64,000 nucleotides of DNA from Carpediemonas membranifera (Eukaryota > Fornicata). Positions 22,087-31,974 of this stretch are shown here, one piece after another (the stretch's first letter is position 1; the number at the start of each line of letters is the position of its first letter). The DNA lies in contig JAHDYR010000037.1 in assembly GCA_019828565.1 (NCBI GenBank), positions 1 to 64,000 of the forward strand. Direction: 5' to 3'. The notes under the pieces are model-generated. The model searched no databases. It saw only the letters and a program-made list of their open reading frames with translations, and was not told the origin of the DNA. Made by a program: the position numbers and the translations under genes.

Positions 22087-25000
22087 ATGACAGCAATCGT
22101 CAACGCGGACGTCGTAATCCCCCGTGCAAACAGGACAAGCTACGTTCAGTATGACAGCCCGATCGCAGCATTGGCAACATTCCCTCTCGTGTTCTGCGAC
22201 GAGCGAGGATTCTCTCCAGAGTACAGCGCCAAGTTCAAGACTCTCAAGAACTGGGTCAAACACGTCCTGCACGCCAGCCAATGTCGTTTTGTGCGCGCCA
22301 ACCCCACGACACCAATGTTCCTGTCCATGATTCACACAGGACTCGAGCGCATCCAGGCGAGAGGATACTCAGTTACCTTGAACAACGCCCAAGAAGCTGC
22401 TGGCGACGATGGCGTACTCAGCGCGAACGCTGACGGGTCGGCCCATCTCATCGCGCCGCCCACAATGCCACTATCTTACGCGTTCATGAACAACATGAGA
22501 GAGCACCTCACTGCCCTCCTTGCTCGTTTCGGCTCCCCCCATTTCTTCTGGACCTTTACCATTGACCCGTCCTACGTCATGGATTATCTGGAAGAGCTGA
22601 TCGCAGACGAAGAGTACCCACTCGACCCACCTCTAGTCATCGATGGCAGGCGCTACACGCCCAGAGACGCGCCGGTCGACTCAGCTCGCACATGCATCGA
22701 GTACTTCTACACTATCTTCCAAAAGCTGGTAGAAGCTCTGGCCGGAACCGAATACCCAATCTGCGAATACGCCACGCGTGTTGAAGAGCAGGAGAACTCG
22801 ATGCTACACGTACACACAGTCACGTGGCACAAGGGGATTGGTCAGCACACCCCAGAAGGTAACCGTCTTGACGCCAACCTCGTATCAGCAATCAACTCGA
22901 TCATCTCAACTGACAGTTCAATACTGTCTGGTCGAGCCACGGTGTTCCAGACTCACACATGTAACGAACACTGCAGGAACAACCACCACACCTGCAAACA
23001 GGGCTTCCCTGCCAAGGCTGCTACGGAATCATTCATCTCTGGAGACGGTCAGTTCGTGCCCAAGCGATCCGAGGTAGACTCATACACCAACACGTTCTGT
23101 CCGATGGTTGCTGCACATCTTCACGGCTCAATGCACGTCTCCCCAGTCGTCTCCACCGAAATGATCATGTACATCGTCAAGTATATGACCAAGCAGCCAA
23201 CGGAGGTCATTGAACAGATATCCCACGAGGTAGCATCAGTCGAACAACACCATCTCATCTACCAACAGAGGCGTCGGGTCATCGGCCCCCTCATGCTCGC
23301 CACTCTGCTCGACGGTGTATCCATATTCTCTACATCACGGGCGTTCATCAAGATTGACACAAACGTTCTACCACAGAACAGAGTATTTGGCCCGCGGAAC
23401 AACTGCATCAAGAATAAGGTCGGAGGTTGGCTCAAGTACTGCAAGCGCCCAGAAGCACTGGAGCACATCACTTACCTGATTTACCTGACGCACTACGACA
23501 CAAGGTCTGTCAAACTACCAGCATTTGAGAAGCTGCCCGATCACGAGAGAATATCCCACACTGGCGAGGACGGCACCGAATACTTCTGGCGGATACATAA
23601 GCGCAAAGTTCCATACGCTGCATTTATTCCGATGACTACTCCACACGACGGTGACAGCCACTACTTCAACCTCCTCACACTGTCATTCCCATGGAGAAGT
23701 GACGCTGAAATGACACATGGTTTCCACCGCCATGGAGGCCTAGCACTTACCGGCGTCGAACGCTGCTCTTACGCTGAAAAGTGTTTCGAGCTCGGACTGA
23801 TTGACTCAGAAGAAGCCGACGACGACCAGATCTTCGATGTCGCTTGGCACATTCGTTTCGGGTCACTCTCAAAAGAAGGATGCTTCGCAGTCGTCAGAGC
23901 ATCCCTGGAGAAGAACGGAACAACACCAACGCTCCAAATGGTGTCAACCGTCAGAAACCCGACCCTCCGTGAAGACCTGATCAAACATGTGCTGAAGAAC
24001 ACGGACAGAGCTTACATCATCAACCACGACGTTGTCAGCAGGTGGAAACAGCCAGTCGATATGGACACATCCATCGTCCTCGACGAGACACAAGAGAAGG
24101 TTTTCAAGCACTACCGAGAGAACCTCATCGCCAAGAAGCAGACTATTCTCCTACTATGTGGCCGTGCTGGCTCTGGAAAGTCTGTACTCGTGCGACACAT
24201 CGCCAAGTTTACTGCAGCGAGAGGCAACCTAGTCCTCGTAACCGCATCGACTGGTGCAGCGGCTGTCAACATCGGGGGTACAACCATCCACTCGCTCTTC
24301 AGATGGGCTGCCGAGAACCGATTCGCGGCTCCAGTCAAGGACACAGTGCCGTGGATTCTGCTCAACAACGCGACAACGCTGATCATCGATGAGGCATTCA
24401 TGCTTTCCGCACCAGATATTCACGATCTCAACGAGGCGCTGTGTGTCGCGCGCAACAACACACTATCATTCGGTGGCATCAACATGATCATCGTGGGAGA
24501 CCCATACCAGCTCCCCCCAGTCAACAAGCTCAAGTTTCCCGACTATCAGAGCGCGGCATTCTACCAATGGGGAGCGCACAGTACCAGCAAGATCACTTTA
24601 AGCGCTAACCACCGACAATCGACCGACAAGACGTTCGCGAGTATCCTCAACAGCCTTAAAACGAACAAGCTACGCGAGAAACAGAAGGCAGCCCTTGCAA
24701 GCCGAGCAACGACTGACTGTCTCCAGTCACTCATTCAAGAGGCACTTCTCGGCGCAACCATTATCTGTGGCACACGCAAGAGACAGGCACACCTCAACTC
24801 GCTATGCATCGAAGCTCTCACCAGCTACACCAAGAGGCCAATACGCACATATGCCAACGCGGTTCTCTTCCCGCTGGCCAAGCACGAGGACATGATCGAT
24901 GAACTCCCGGCCAAGCCTCGCGCCTTTATGTACGACGCCACAGCCGAACTAGCTGTCACAGAGCATGTCCGCGACTTCGAGACACGACTCGTCGACCTCA

Positions 25001-27015
25001 AGATCTGCATCGGCGCCAAGGTCATGCTGACTGTGAATGACTATTACGATAAGGGCGTCGCCAACGGCTCGATCGGGGCTGTTGTGGGACTCAACAACCG
25101 TTCGGTCGACGTGAAATTCGAGCTGCCTTACAGCAACCCAGACCACCGGTTCGTACGCATCCGAGAGCAGACAGTCCCCGTCGGACCAACTGTACACCGC
25201 TACTTACCTCTCACTCTCGCATATGCCATCACTGTCCACAAGACCCAGGGTCGAACGATCCCCAACATCATCGTTGACCTGACTGACGACCGTCATCCAC
25301 ACGAGACACCGTTCTGGGAAACTGGTCAGCTGTACACGGCAGTATCACGCGCTCCATCGCTCGATGACGTCAGATTCTATGGACTCCTCATGATGTCCAA
25401 AGAGCTCCAAGGCGGCGAAGAAGGCGCGACATACAGAGTCTTCGACCTGTTCATTCATAAGCTGAGATCGCCCACATTCAAGCTTCCAAGAATGTTCGAC
25501 GGCAAGCAGAGCTTTTCGCACAAAGGCTCCCACAACAAGCAGGTCACGCTGCATCAGTTCCAGTCATCGTACCCAGTTCCGTCTGATCAGCACGACACCA
25601 TTGCCATATCAGGATATGCAGGCGACTACAAGCCCCCAGAATCGGTGATGAACGATCCAAAACTTGAGCCATTAGACCCACCGACCATCGATGACTTCAT
25701 CCCACTCAGCGTCATTACCGAAGGCTCGGAGGTCACAGCCAATTTCGTCATCATTGACGGCATCAAGGCCGCACGAGTTCACCACGGACGCACAGCCAAG
25801 GGCGACGACACCACATCCAAGCTTAAGTTCTGGACAGCCAACACAAAGGACTGTTACCGGGTCGTCACGTCCACTCACGTTAGCCACAAGATCACAGCAC
25901 CCGCCATGAGAGAGCGTGTCATTAACCTCGACATGATACCCGATCGCGTCCATCCACGGACACTGAGACGCAAAGCACCCCCGCCACCTCCAAGCCCTCG
26001 CAAGAGGAACAAGACGAAGCCACGCAAAGTCAGAGCCAAACCTCGCCCGGTGGCTAAGCTGCCAAAGCGGAAGCCGAAACCATCCACCGCAAAGGTTCAC
26101 ACAATCCTCGACGAAAAGACGTCCTCATGCACGACTCCCGCCCGCCAACGTCAACCGCCCAATACTCACGTCTTTGCTCACTACAACATGCGGGCCACCG
26201 ACAATCCAGGCGGAGGGAGTTGCGCGATATACACTGCTCGCAATCTTGATGACAGGTGGGCAGATCTCGACATACAAGACATTCGCGATGAGGCCATCAA
26301 TTTCATCGAGGAGCGGAGCGCTAATATTTTCTCCGCTGGCTGGGCGTTCGAAAGAAGTATAGCTGAGACAATCCGGACTGGCAGAGACAGCCGGACATGG
26401 CTCAACTGCAGCCTTGTCTGGCGAGTGCTCATGAAGGCGTCAGGAATCAACTCGGGCAGTGTACTCGAATACCGCGCCAACGAGTACGATGGTCTCAGTG
26501 TCATAAGACACTCATTCGACAATGACGGCCCGATCAGATCTCAGTTCGTACACACAGTCACCCACGTATACGAACGCGGGATATACTTCATTGACGGAGA
26601 CTGCGCTCACTACATGATGGCTGACCCGATCAACCCTGAACACCCCACCCTACTGCGCCGCAACAACCTCCCCGAGCATATCGATCTCACCGGCGATGCC
26701 GAGCCAGCCGCCGAGCCTCAACATGGATCACAGATCGCCAACATAACAGCTGCATCCATAGTCACAGGAAGAACGATCTCAGCCAGACGCAACGCTGCCA
26801 GAGAGGCGCGAGCGAATCTCGAGACAGTCATCGAAATTGAGTCGCAACCCACAGCGCTACCCCACGAGTTAAGTTACGCACCTCCCAGGCATACACACCG
26901 GATCACTTCAATCGCAAGACCCAAAAGATTGGAACCCGCACCATCTGTCGACAAGCAAGGGAATCCCGTCCGAAGATCATCAAGGCTGAAGGAGAAGGCC
27001 GAGAGAATGACATAA
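22087..27015 (+). CDS. Helitron family B transposase: Rep (HUH) + PIF1-type helicase + OTU-like protease
   Basis: Intact 1642-residue protein, probably the autonomous rolling-circle transposase. I chose the ATG at 22087 because the frame upstream runs into the neighbour's tail. The Rep domain carries the HUH motif in LHVHTVTW (His about 241 and 243), a Cys/His cluster (about 292-308) and two tyrosines four apart in YIVKYMTK (362 and 366). The SF1B helicase has Walker A GRAGSGKS (692-699), Walker B IIDEAF (D768/E769), GDPYQLPPV, a VHKTQGRTIPNI motif and QLYTAVSRAP. After a basic linker comes an OTU-like domain with GGGSCAIY (Cys 1379) and CAHYMM (His 1508). OTU domains are known in the Helitron2/Helentron group, which supports placement near it. 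No frameshift or stop is seen. The tail carries further basic and acidic segments. A single long ORF without introns fits a mobile gene. Confidence 0.92.
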   Translation: MTAIVNADVVIPRANRTSYVQYDSPIAALATFPLVFCDERGFSPEYSAKFKTLKNWVKHVLHASQCRFVRANPTTPMFLSMIHTGLERIQARGYSVTLNNAQEAAGDDGVLSANADGSAHLIAPPTMPLSYAFMNNMREHLTALLARFGSPHFFWTFTIDPSYVMDYLEELIADEEYPLDPPLVIDGRRYTPRDAPVDSARTCIEYFYTIFQKLVEALAGTEYPICEYATRVEEQENSMLHVHTVTWHKGIGQHTPEGNRLDANLVSAINSIISTDSSILSGRATVFQTHTCNEHCRNNHHTCKQGFPAKAATESFISGDGQFVPKRSEVDSYTNTFCPMVAAHLHGSMHVSPVVSTEMIMYIVKYMTKQPTEVIEQISHEVASVEQHHLIYQQRRRVIGPLMLATLLDGVSIFSTSRAFIKIDTNVLPQNRVFGPRNNCIKNKVGGWLKYCKRPEALEHITYLIYLTHYDTRSVKLPAFEKLPDHERISHTGEDGTEYFWRIHKRKVPYAAFIPMTTPHDGDSHYFNLLTLSFPWRSDAEMTHGFHRHGGLALTGVERCSYAEKCFELGLIDSEEADDDQIFDVAWHIRFGSLSKEGCFAVVRASLEKNGTTPTLQMVSTVRNPTLREDLIKHVLKNTDRAYIINHDVVSRWKQPVDMDTSIVLDETQEKVFKHYRENLIAKKQTILLLCGRAGSGKSVLVRHIAKFTAARGNLVLVTASTGAAAVNIGGTTIHSLFRWAAENRFAAPVKDTVPWILLNNATTLIIDEAFMLSAPDIHDLNEALCVARNNTLSFGGINMIIVGDPYQLPPVNKLKFPDYQSAAFYQWGAHSTSKITLSANHRQSTDKTFASILNSLKTNKLREKQKAALASRATTDCLQSLIQEALLGATIICGTRKRQAHLNSLCIEALTSYTKRPIRTYANAVLFPLAKHEDMIDELPAKPRAFMYDATAELAVTEHVRDFETRLVDLKICIGAKVMLTVNDYYDKGVANGSIGAVVGLNNRSVDVKFELPYSNPDHRFVRIREQTVPVGPTVHRYLPLTLAYAITVHKTQGRTIPNIIVDLTDDRHPHETPFWETGQLYTAVSRAPSLDDVRFYGLLMMSKELQGGEEGATYRVFDLFIHKLRSPTFKLPRMFDGKQSFSHKGSHNKQVTLHQFQSSYPVPSDQHDTIAISGYAGDYKPPESVMNDPKLEPLDPPTIDDFIPLSVITEGSEVTANFVIIDGIKAARVHHGRTAKGDDTTSKLKFWTANTKDCYRVVTSTHVSHKITAPAMRERVINLDMIPDRVHPRTLRRKAPPPPPSPRKRNKTKPRKVRAKPRPVAKLPKRKPKPSTAKVHTILDEKTSSCTTPARQRQPPNTHVFAHYNMRATDNPGGGSCAIYTARNLDDRWADLDIQDIRDEAINFIEERSANIFSAGWAFERSIAETIRTGRDSRTWLNCSLVWRVLMKASGINSGSVLEYRANEYDGLSVIRHSFDNDGPIRSQFVHTVTHVYERGIYFIDGDCAHYMMADPINPEHPTLLRRNNLPEHIDLTGDAEPAAEPQHGSQIANITAASIVTGRTISARRNAAREARANLETVIEIESQPTALPHELSYAPPRHTHRITSIARPKRLEPAPSVDKQGNPVRRSSRLKEKAERMT

Positions 27016-28007
27016 TAAATAGAGAAGAGTTGCCCATTGGTTGTCAGACGGGGGGGCTCCGGTCGCTCCTCCGGCTTCGTTCGGCTTCGCTTCGCTCCGG
27101 GCGCTCGTCGCTACGCTCCTCCCGCCCTCCGCTACGCTACGCCTCTCTACGCCTCCGTCACTCCCTCTGCCCCCCTGCGACCCCCCGCGGACTCCGCTTC
27201 CGTCATCAAGAGTGTGTTCGGCCACATATTGGTTTTGACCTCACCTGCTGTACGCCGGACTCGAACCCAGTCCTCGTGAATCAAAATTCAGTTCTCGACA
27301 AAGGGGAATTTCCGATCGAAACGAAAGTCCATTCCCCAGAGATACAGGCCCGCAAACGCGATTCGCGATACTCATTTCACTTAAAGCCAAAAAAAAATCC
27401 ATTTTTCAATTACGCGCGAACTAAGCTCGAATAAGAACCGCCCGTCAAATGCAAGGTAGCTATGGCTATGGCACTTAGATAGCCAGAGTTTCAGCCCGAT
27501 CGGTCGAATTCGCACTTTTAGTGCAAGCCAAAAAGTGCCACTCAATTCCCCAGCCGTCCACCGATCGCCCACAACGACAGTGGTATCACACTCCCCAAAG
27601 ACTCTAGCATGCATGCTATATGCCCGCTTTCATCGGGCTACCTCCGGTATATGCGGACTCGAACCTCGGAACATGGTATGATTCCGTTTTGAATTTAAGC
27701 ACACCCAGGAATTTAGCGAAATATCTAAGTGGCGTGGGAGGTCCCAGGTAACCACTGATCAAGACCGGGCAGTGCTGGAGCTCTAGCTCAACTGGAAGAT
27801 ATAGCACTGGGGTCAAAGTTCTCGCGTACTGACCTTTTTTGGGCACCCCAGATCTCTAGATTCGGAAGATCGAATCTCGGGTCCGATGATGGCGATCATA
27901 CTGGCCCGGCCGGTAGGTAAGGGGCAGGTGTAGAGCGTAGTGTCAGAGTGCACACAGCGGTCAGGGACCAGCGTTGAAAAAAAGTCCACTTATATATATA
28001 CTGTTTA
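27016..28007 (+). mobile_element. Helitron tail B, copy 1
   Basis: Non-coding tail directly after the family B stop codon: GC-rich module (27046-27198), then about 800 bp unlike tails A or C, ending in an AT-rich TATATATACTGTTTAC at 28007. It is repeated almost exactly at 36652-37652. Two minus-strand B-box-like motifs (rc of GGACTCGAACC at about 27252 and 27656) and a + strand A/B pair near 27786-27880 lie inside. No protein gene is supported. Confidence 0.7.
27786..27880 (+). other. tRNA-like A box and B box within tail B
   Basis: TAGCTCAACTGG fits the pol III A box TRGYNNARNNGG, and GATCGAATC about 75 bases on fits the B box GWTCRANNC. The B box lies in a 7-bp hairpin (AGATTCG/CGAATCT). 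The flanks do not form an acceptor stem, so it is not a tRNA gene. A copy lies at about 37440-37535. Confidence 0.3.
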
Positions 28008-28319
28008 CGAAGCTCAGAAGTACTAGATAAACACCAACTGCGTCACTACAGCGAGTTTCGTCGTTGCAAAAATGCGGACTCAGAGTCATCATTTTGGCAG
28101 GCGCTTTAAGACACATCACCAAGAACTCGACTCACAAGCGCACGAGCGCACTACGAAGCTATACAGCGCAACACAAACGTCAACGGAGCCGCTCCCAGCA
28201 CGAGCGTCGATTTATCAATTGCCAAATGCCGGCTCGGATCCGGGATTTGGCAGGCACTTTTAGGTGAAGCAAGCTAAAGCTGCTTACAGCCATGTACAAA
28301 CTGTACTGTTCTAAAACCT
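28008..28319. other. Unassigned spacer between tail B and a family C remnant
   Basis: About 310 bp without a recognisable gene. Two imperfect repeats of TTTGGCAGGC-CTTT occur near 28091 and 28243. It may be debris of the family C coding region. Confidence 0.4.
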
Positions 28320-28396
28320 ACGAAGCCCCCCAAACCAACGCCACACAAGGAAACTGACTCGGAGCCCGTCGAACTGAGCATAAAACTCGAGCAATA
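28320..28396 (+). pseudogene. Remnant of the family C AT-hook ORF 3' end
   Basis: Matches 39852-39929 (same PPKPTP-KETDSEPVELSIKLEQ ending, stop at 28396) with a few substitutions. Only the last 25 or so codons remain. Confidence 0.65.
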
Positions 28397-28734
28397 GAAC
28401 GCAGCCAATCGCCGCACGTAATCGCGCCTCCTTATCATTTCGGGGGGGCTCCGGTCGCTCCTCCGGCTTCGTTCGGCTTCGCTTCGCTCCGGGCGCTCGT
28501 CGCTACGCTCCTCCCGCCCTCCGCTACGCTACACCTCTCTACGCCTCCGTCACTCTCTCTGCCCCCCTGCGACCCCCCGCGGACCTCCCAGCCACACACA
28601 ACCAGTCACTCACCTTCAAAGCAGCATAAATACTCACCGTCGTCTCATTTCGTCATCGCACTTTATGGCTTCCCAAGCAGAACTCACAATGCATCATCTG
28701 ACCAAGCATAGTATGACGCCATAACGCGTTCCAG
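28397..28734 (+). mobile_element. Helitron tail C, proximal part with GC-rich module
   Basis: Follows the family C remnant just as tails A and B follow their ORFs: GC-rich module at 28441-28585, then about 150 bp identical to 40117-40260, leading into the 820-bp repeats. Confidence 0.65.
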
Positions 28735-31172
28735 CATCATAACGTAGCATTTCGTGATCATGACGTTCATTTCAGATGAAGTCGTCATTTTCAGAATTGC
28801 ACTATCGATTACTCGATGGCCATAACTCGGATCGAAAAACGAAATAGCAAACCTTCATCTACATCTAAAACTACGTCGTTCTATACCTACACATTCTTTC
28901 CATCATTCGTTTGAGAGGGTTTTTGGTGTCAAAAATCTTGTATTTAGCGAAAATTTAGTAGCTGCCTCGACCGCACCCTATGCCACTAAGAAGCGTGGCC
29001 AGTTGCTAAGAGAACGCATGGCCCAGTCCCGAGTTCTGCGCCCCCGACCATGAGCTTCCCGACACCCACACCCAACCCGTCGTTAATTAATTTTTGCCAT
29101 CTACCCCCGCCATCAAGCTCACATAGGTTGGTGCATGCGTGTATGAGCCGGCTTGCGCTAGTCTCCTCCACGTCGTCTGGTCGGGTATACCCCGGAGTAT
29201 GACTCTTACCGACTGTCATAAATAATGGAGATTTAAGAATTATAAAAAGTTAGCTCGGAATTAATATGTCGAAGGGTAGGGACATATCGTGGTGTATTTG
29301 CGTGGCTCTGCATACTCTCCTCGTCGCGTGAGTCGCCCAAGGAGGTCGGGCAGACCCCCCAAAACGGCTACTCAGAACTTTACGACGAATAGAGATAGCC
29401 CAGGTCTGACAAATGACTCCGGGGGGTAGTCGGGGGTAAGTAAGGAGAATCTGGAATTACATCTGATATCCACTAAATATTCGGCGAGATATGAAGGTCG
29501 AGTCGAAATGTTCACTTGCTGTATAGTTAATTACCATAACGCGTTCCAGTATCACAACGTAGCATTTCGTGATCATGACGTTCATTTCAGATGAAGTCGT
29601 CATTTTTCAGAATTGCACTATCGATTACTCGATGGCCATAACTCGGATCGAAAAACGAAATAGCAAACCTTCATCTACATCTAAAACTACGTCGTTCTAT
29701 ACCTACACATTCTTTCCATCATTCGTTTGAGAGGGTTTTTTTTGGTGTCAAAAAATCTTGTATTTAGCGAAAATTTAGTAGCTGCCTCGACCGCACCCTA
29801 TGCCACTAAGAAGCGTGGCCAGTTGCTAAGAGAACGCATGGCCCAGTCCCGAGTTCTGCGCCCCCGACCATGAGCTTCCCGACACCCACACCCAACCCGT
29901 CGTTAATTAATTTTCGCCATCAACCCCCGCCATCAAGCTCACATAGGTTGGTGCATGCGTGTATGAGCCGGCTTGCGCTAGTCTCCTCCACGTCGTCTGG
30001 TCGGGTATACCCCGGAGTATGACTCTTACCGACTGTCATAAATAATGGAGATTTAAGAATTATAAAAAGTTAGCTCGGAATTAATATGTCGAAGGGTAGG
30101 GACATATCGTGGTGTATTTGCGTGGCTCTGCATACTCTCCTCGTCGCGTGAGTCGCCCAAGGAGGTCGGGCAGACCCCCCAAAACGGCTACTCAGAACTT
30201 TACGACGAATAGAGATAGCCCAGGTCTGACAAATGACTCCGGGGGGTAGTCGGGGGTAAGTAAGGAGAATCTGGAATTACATCTGATATCCACTAAATAT
30301 TCGGCGAGATATGAAGGTCGAGTCGAAATGTTCACTTGCTGTATAGTTAATTACCATAACGCGTTCCAGTATCACAACGTAGCATTTCGTGATCATGACG
30401 TTCATTTCAGATGAAGTCGTCATTTTTCAGAATTGCACTATCGATTACTCGATGGCCATAACTCGGATCGAAAAACGAAATAGCAAACCTTCATCTACAT
30501 CTAAAACTACGTCGTTCTATACCTACACATTCTTTCCATCATTCGTTTGAGAGGGTTTTTTTTGGTGTCAAAAAATCTTGTATTTAGCGAAAATTTAGTA
30601 GCTGCCTCGACCGCACCCTATGCCACTAAGAAGCGTGGCCAGTTGCTAAGAGAACGCATGGCCCAGTCCCGAGTTCTGCGCCCCCGACCATGAGCTTCCC
30701 GACACCCACACCCAACCCGTCGTTAATTAATTTTTGCCATCTACCCCCGCCATCAAGCCCACATAGGTTGGTGCATGCGTGTATGAGCCGGCTTGCGCTA
30801 GTCTCCTCCACGTCGTCTGGTCGGGTATACCCCGGAGTATGACTCTTACCGACTGTCATAAATAACGGAGATTTAAGAATTATAAAAAGTTAGCTCGGAA
30901 TTGATATGTCGAAGGGTAGGGACATATCGTGGTGTATTTGCGTGGCTCTGCGTACTCTCCTCGTCGCGTGAGTCGCCCAAGGAGGTCGGGCAGACCCCCC
31001 AAAACGGCTACTCAGAACTTTACGACGAATAGAGATAGCCCAGGTCTGACAAATGACTCCGGGGGGTAGTCGGGGGTAAGTAAGGAGAATCTGGAATTAC
31101 ATCTGATATCCACTAAATATTCGGCGAGATATGAAGGTCGAGTCGAAATGTTCACTTGCTGTATAGTTAATT
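28735..31172 (+). repeat. Tail C in three tandem copies (about 800-820 bp each)
   Basis: Units start at CATAACGCGTTCCAG (about 28733, 29534 and 30354), each ending in ATAGTTAATTAC. The end of one copy is joined to an internal point of the next, not to the GC-rich module. Copies differ only by T-run length and a few substitutions. A fourth copy at 40252-43851 is split by an LTR element. Confidence 0.9.
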
Positions 31173-31183
31173 ACCTTACCTCA

Positions 31184-31620
31184 GGGCGCTAGAGACGATG
31201 GCGACATCGATTTGGACGGACACTGCCTGTAGGGCATTCTGGAATATCGTGCAGGCTGCAAGATATTTTATCTCATCAGCTGATGACCCTCAGACTCCAC
31301 CCGTGCCAGGGTAAAGGTTTCATAGGGCGCTAGAGATGATGGCGACATCGGTTTGGACGGACACTGCCTGTAGGGCATTCTGGAATATCGTGCAGGCTGC
31401 AAGATATTTTATCTCATCAGCTGATGACCCTCAGACTCCACCCGTGTCCGGGTAAAGGTTTCATAGGGCGCTAGAGATGATGGCGACATCGGTTTGGACG
31501 GACACTGCCTGTAGGGCATTCTGGAATATCGTGCAGGCTGCAAGATATTTTATCTCATCAGCTGATGACCCTCAGACTCCACCCGTGCCAGGGTAAAGGT
31601 TTCTCAGGGTGCTAGAGACG
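31184..31620. repeat. 141-bp tandem repeat, three units plus a partial
   Basis: Units starting with GGGCGCTAGAGA at 31184, 31325 and 31466 and a partial at 31607, all spaced 141 bp, differing at a few bases (GACGATGG/GATGATGG; TGCCAGG/TGTCCGG). No ORF runs through. Confidence 0.95.
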
Positions 31621-31803
31621 ATGGCGACATCGCCATCCCACACCGATACTCCCTCGCCATTTTAGTTTTCGGTACAGATGTACCGATTTTTGGAATTGCC
31701 AGCAGGCACCGGCAGTGGCTACCAGTGGCGCCAAAGTACATTCTAGCACTGGACTGACACACTCCATGCACCACTCCCACAGCCGACGCTCCCTCGCCAT
31801 TTT
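31621..31803. other. Unassigned spacer with a duplicated CTCCCTCGCCATTTTA
   Basis: About 180 bp. CTCCCTCGCCATTTTA occurs at about 31650 and again at about 31789, each after a CCCACA sequence, so the spacer may be a decayed direct repeat. No gene is seen. Confidence 0.4.
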
Positions 31804-31828
31804 AAGATCATCAAGGCTGAAGGAGAAG
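31804..31828 (+). pseudogene. Left remnant of a Helitron B end, split by the Ty3 element
   Basis: 25 bp matching the last codons of the family B ORF (26973-26997). The match resumes at 36652 after the retrotransposon, which gives the pre-insertion sequence. Confidence 0.75.
31825..31828 (+). repeat. Target-site duplication GAAG (left)
   Basis: GAAG before the left LTR and again at 36652-36655 after the right LTR. The uninterrupted Helitron B copy (about 26994) has it once. Confidence 0.85.
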
Positions 31829-31957
31829 TGTCAGCGCGGCACTTCTATCAAATATTTATTTGATTGATGATCCGATCCGATCCCCGGGCAGGGTCCCGAA
31901 TCGTCTTTTTGTTTTGCTTGTAAAGCTTCACCCCCCGTTTCGTCTGCGAAACGAACA
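31829..31957 (+). repeat. 5' LTR of the intact Ty3/Gypsy element (129 bp)
   Basis: Starts TGTCAGCGCG and ends GCGAAACGAACA (TG...CA). Identical to 36523-36651 as far as I can compare, so insertion is recent. It contains a hairpin GTTTCG/CGAAAC next to its 3' end. Confidence 0.93.
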
Positions 31958-31968
31958 GTATTAATACT
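31957..31968 (+). promoter_or_regulatory. Palindrome at the primer-binding-site position
   Basis: AGTATTAATACT, a perfect 12-base palindrome that starts with the last base of the LTR. A tRNA-primed PBS would normally start TGG; this does not. Three other LTR families in the window have a palindrome at the same place. Confidence 0.7.
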
Positions 31969-31974
31969 AGTTTG

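Noticed and set aside
22087-27015. Host PIF1 helicase gene
   Set aside because: The Rep HUH/two-tyrosine domain ahead of the helicase identifies a Helitron transposase.
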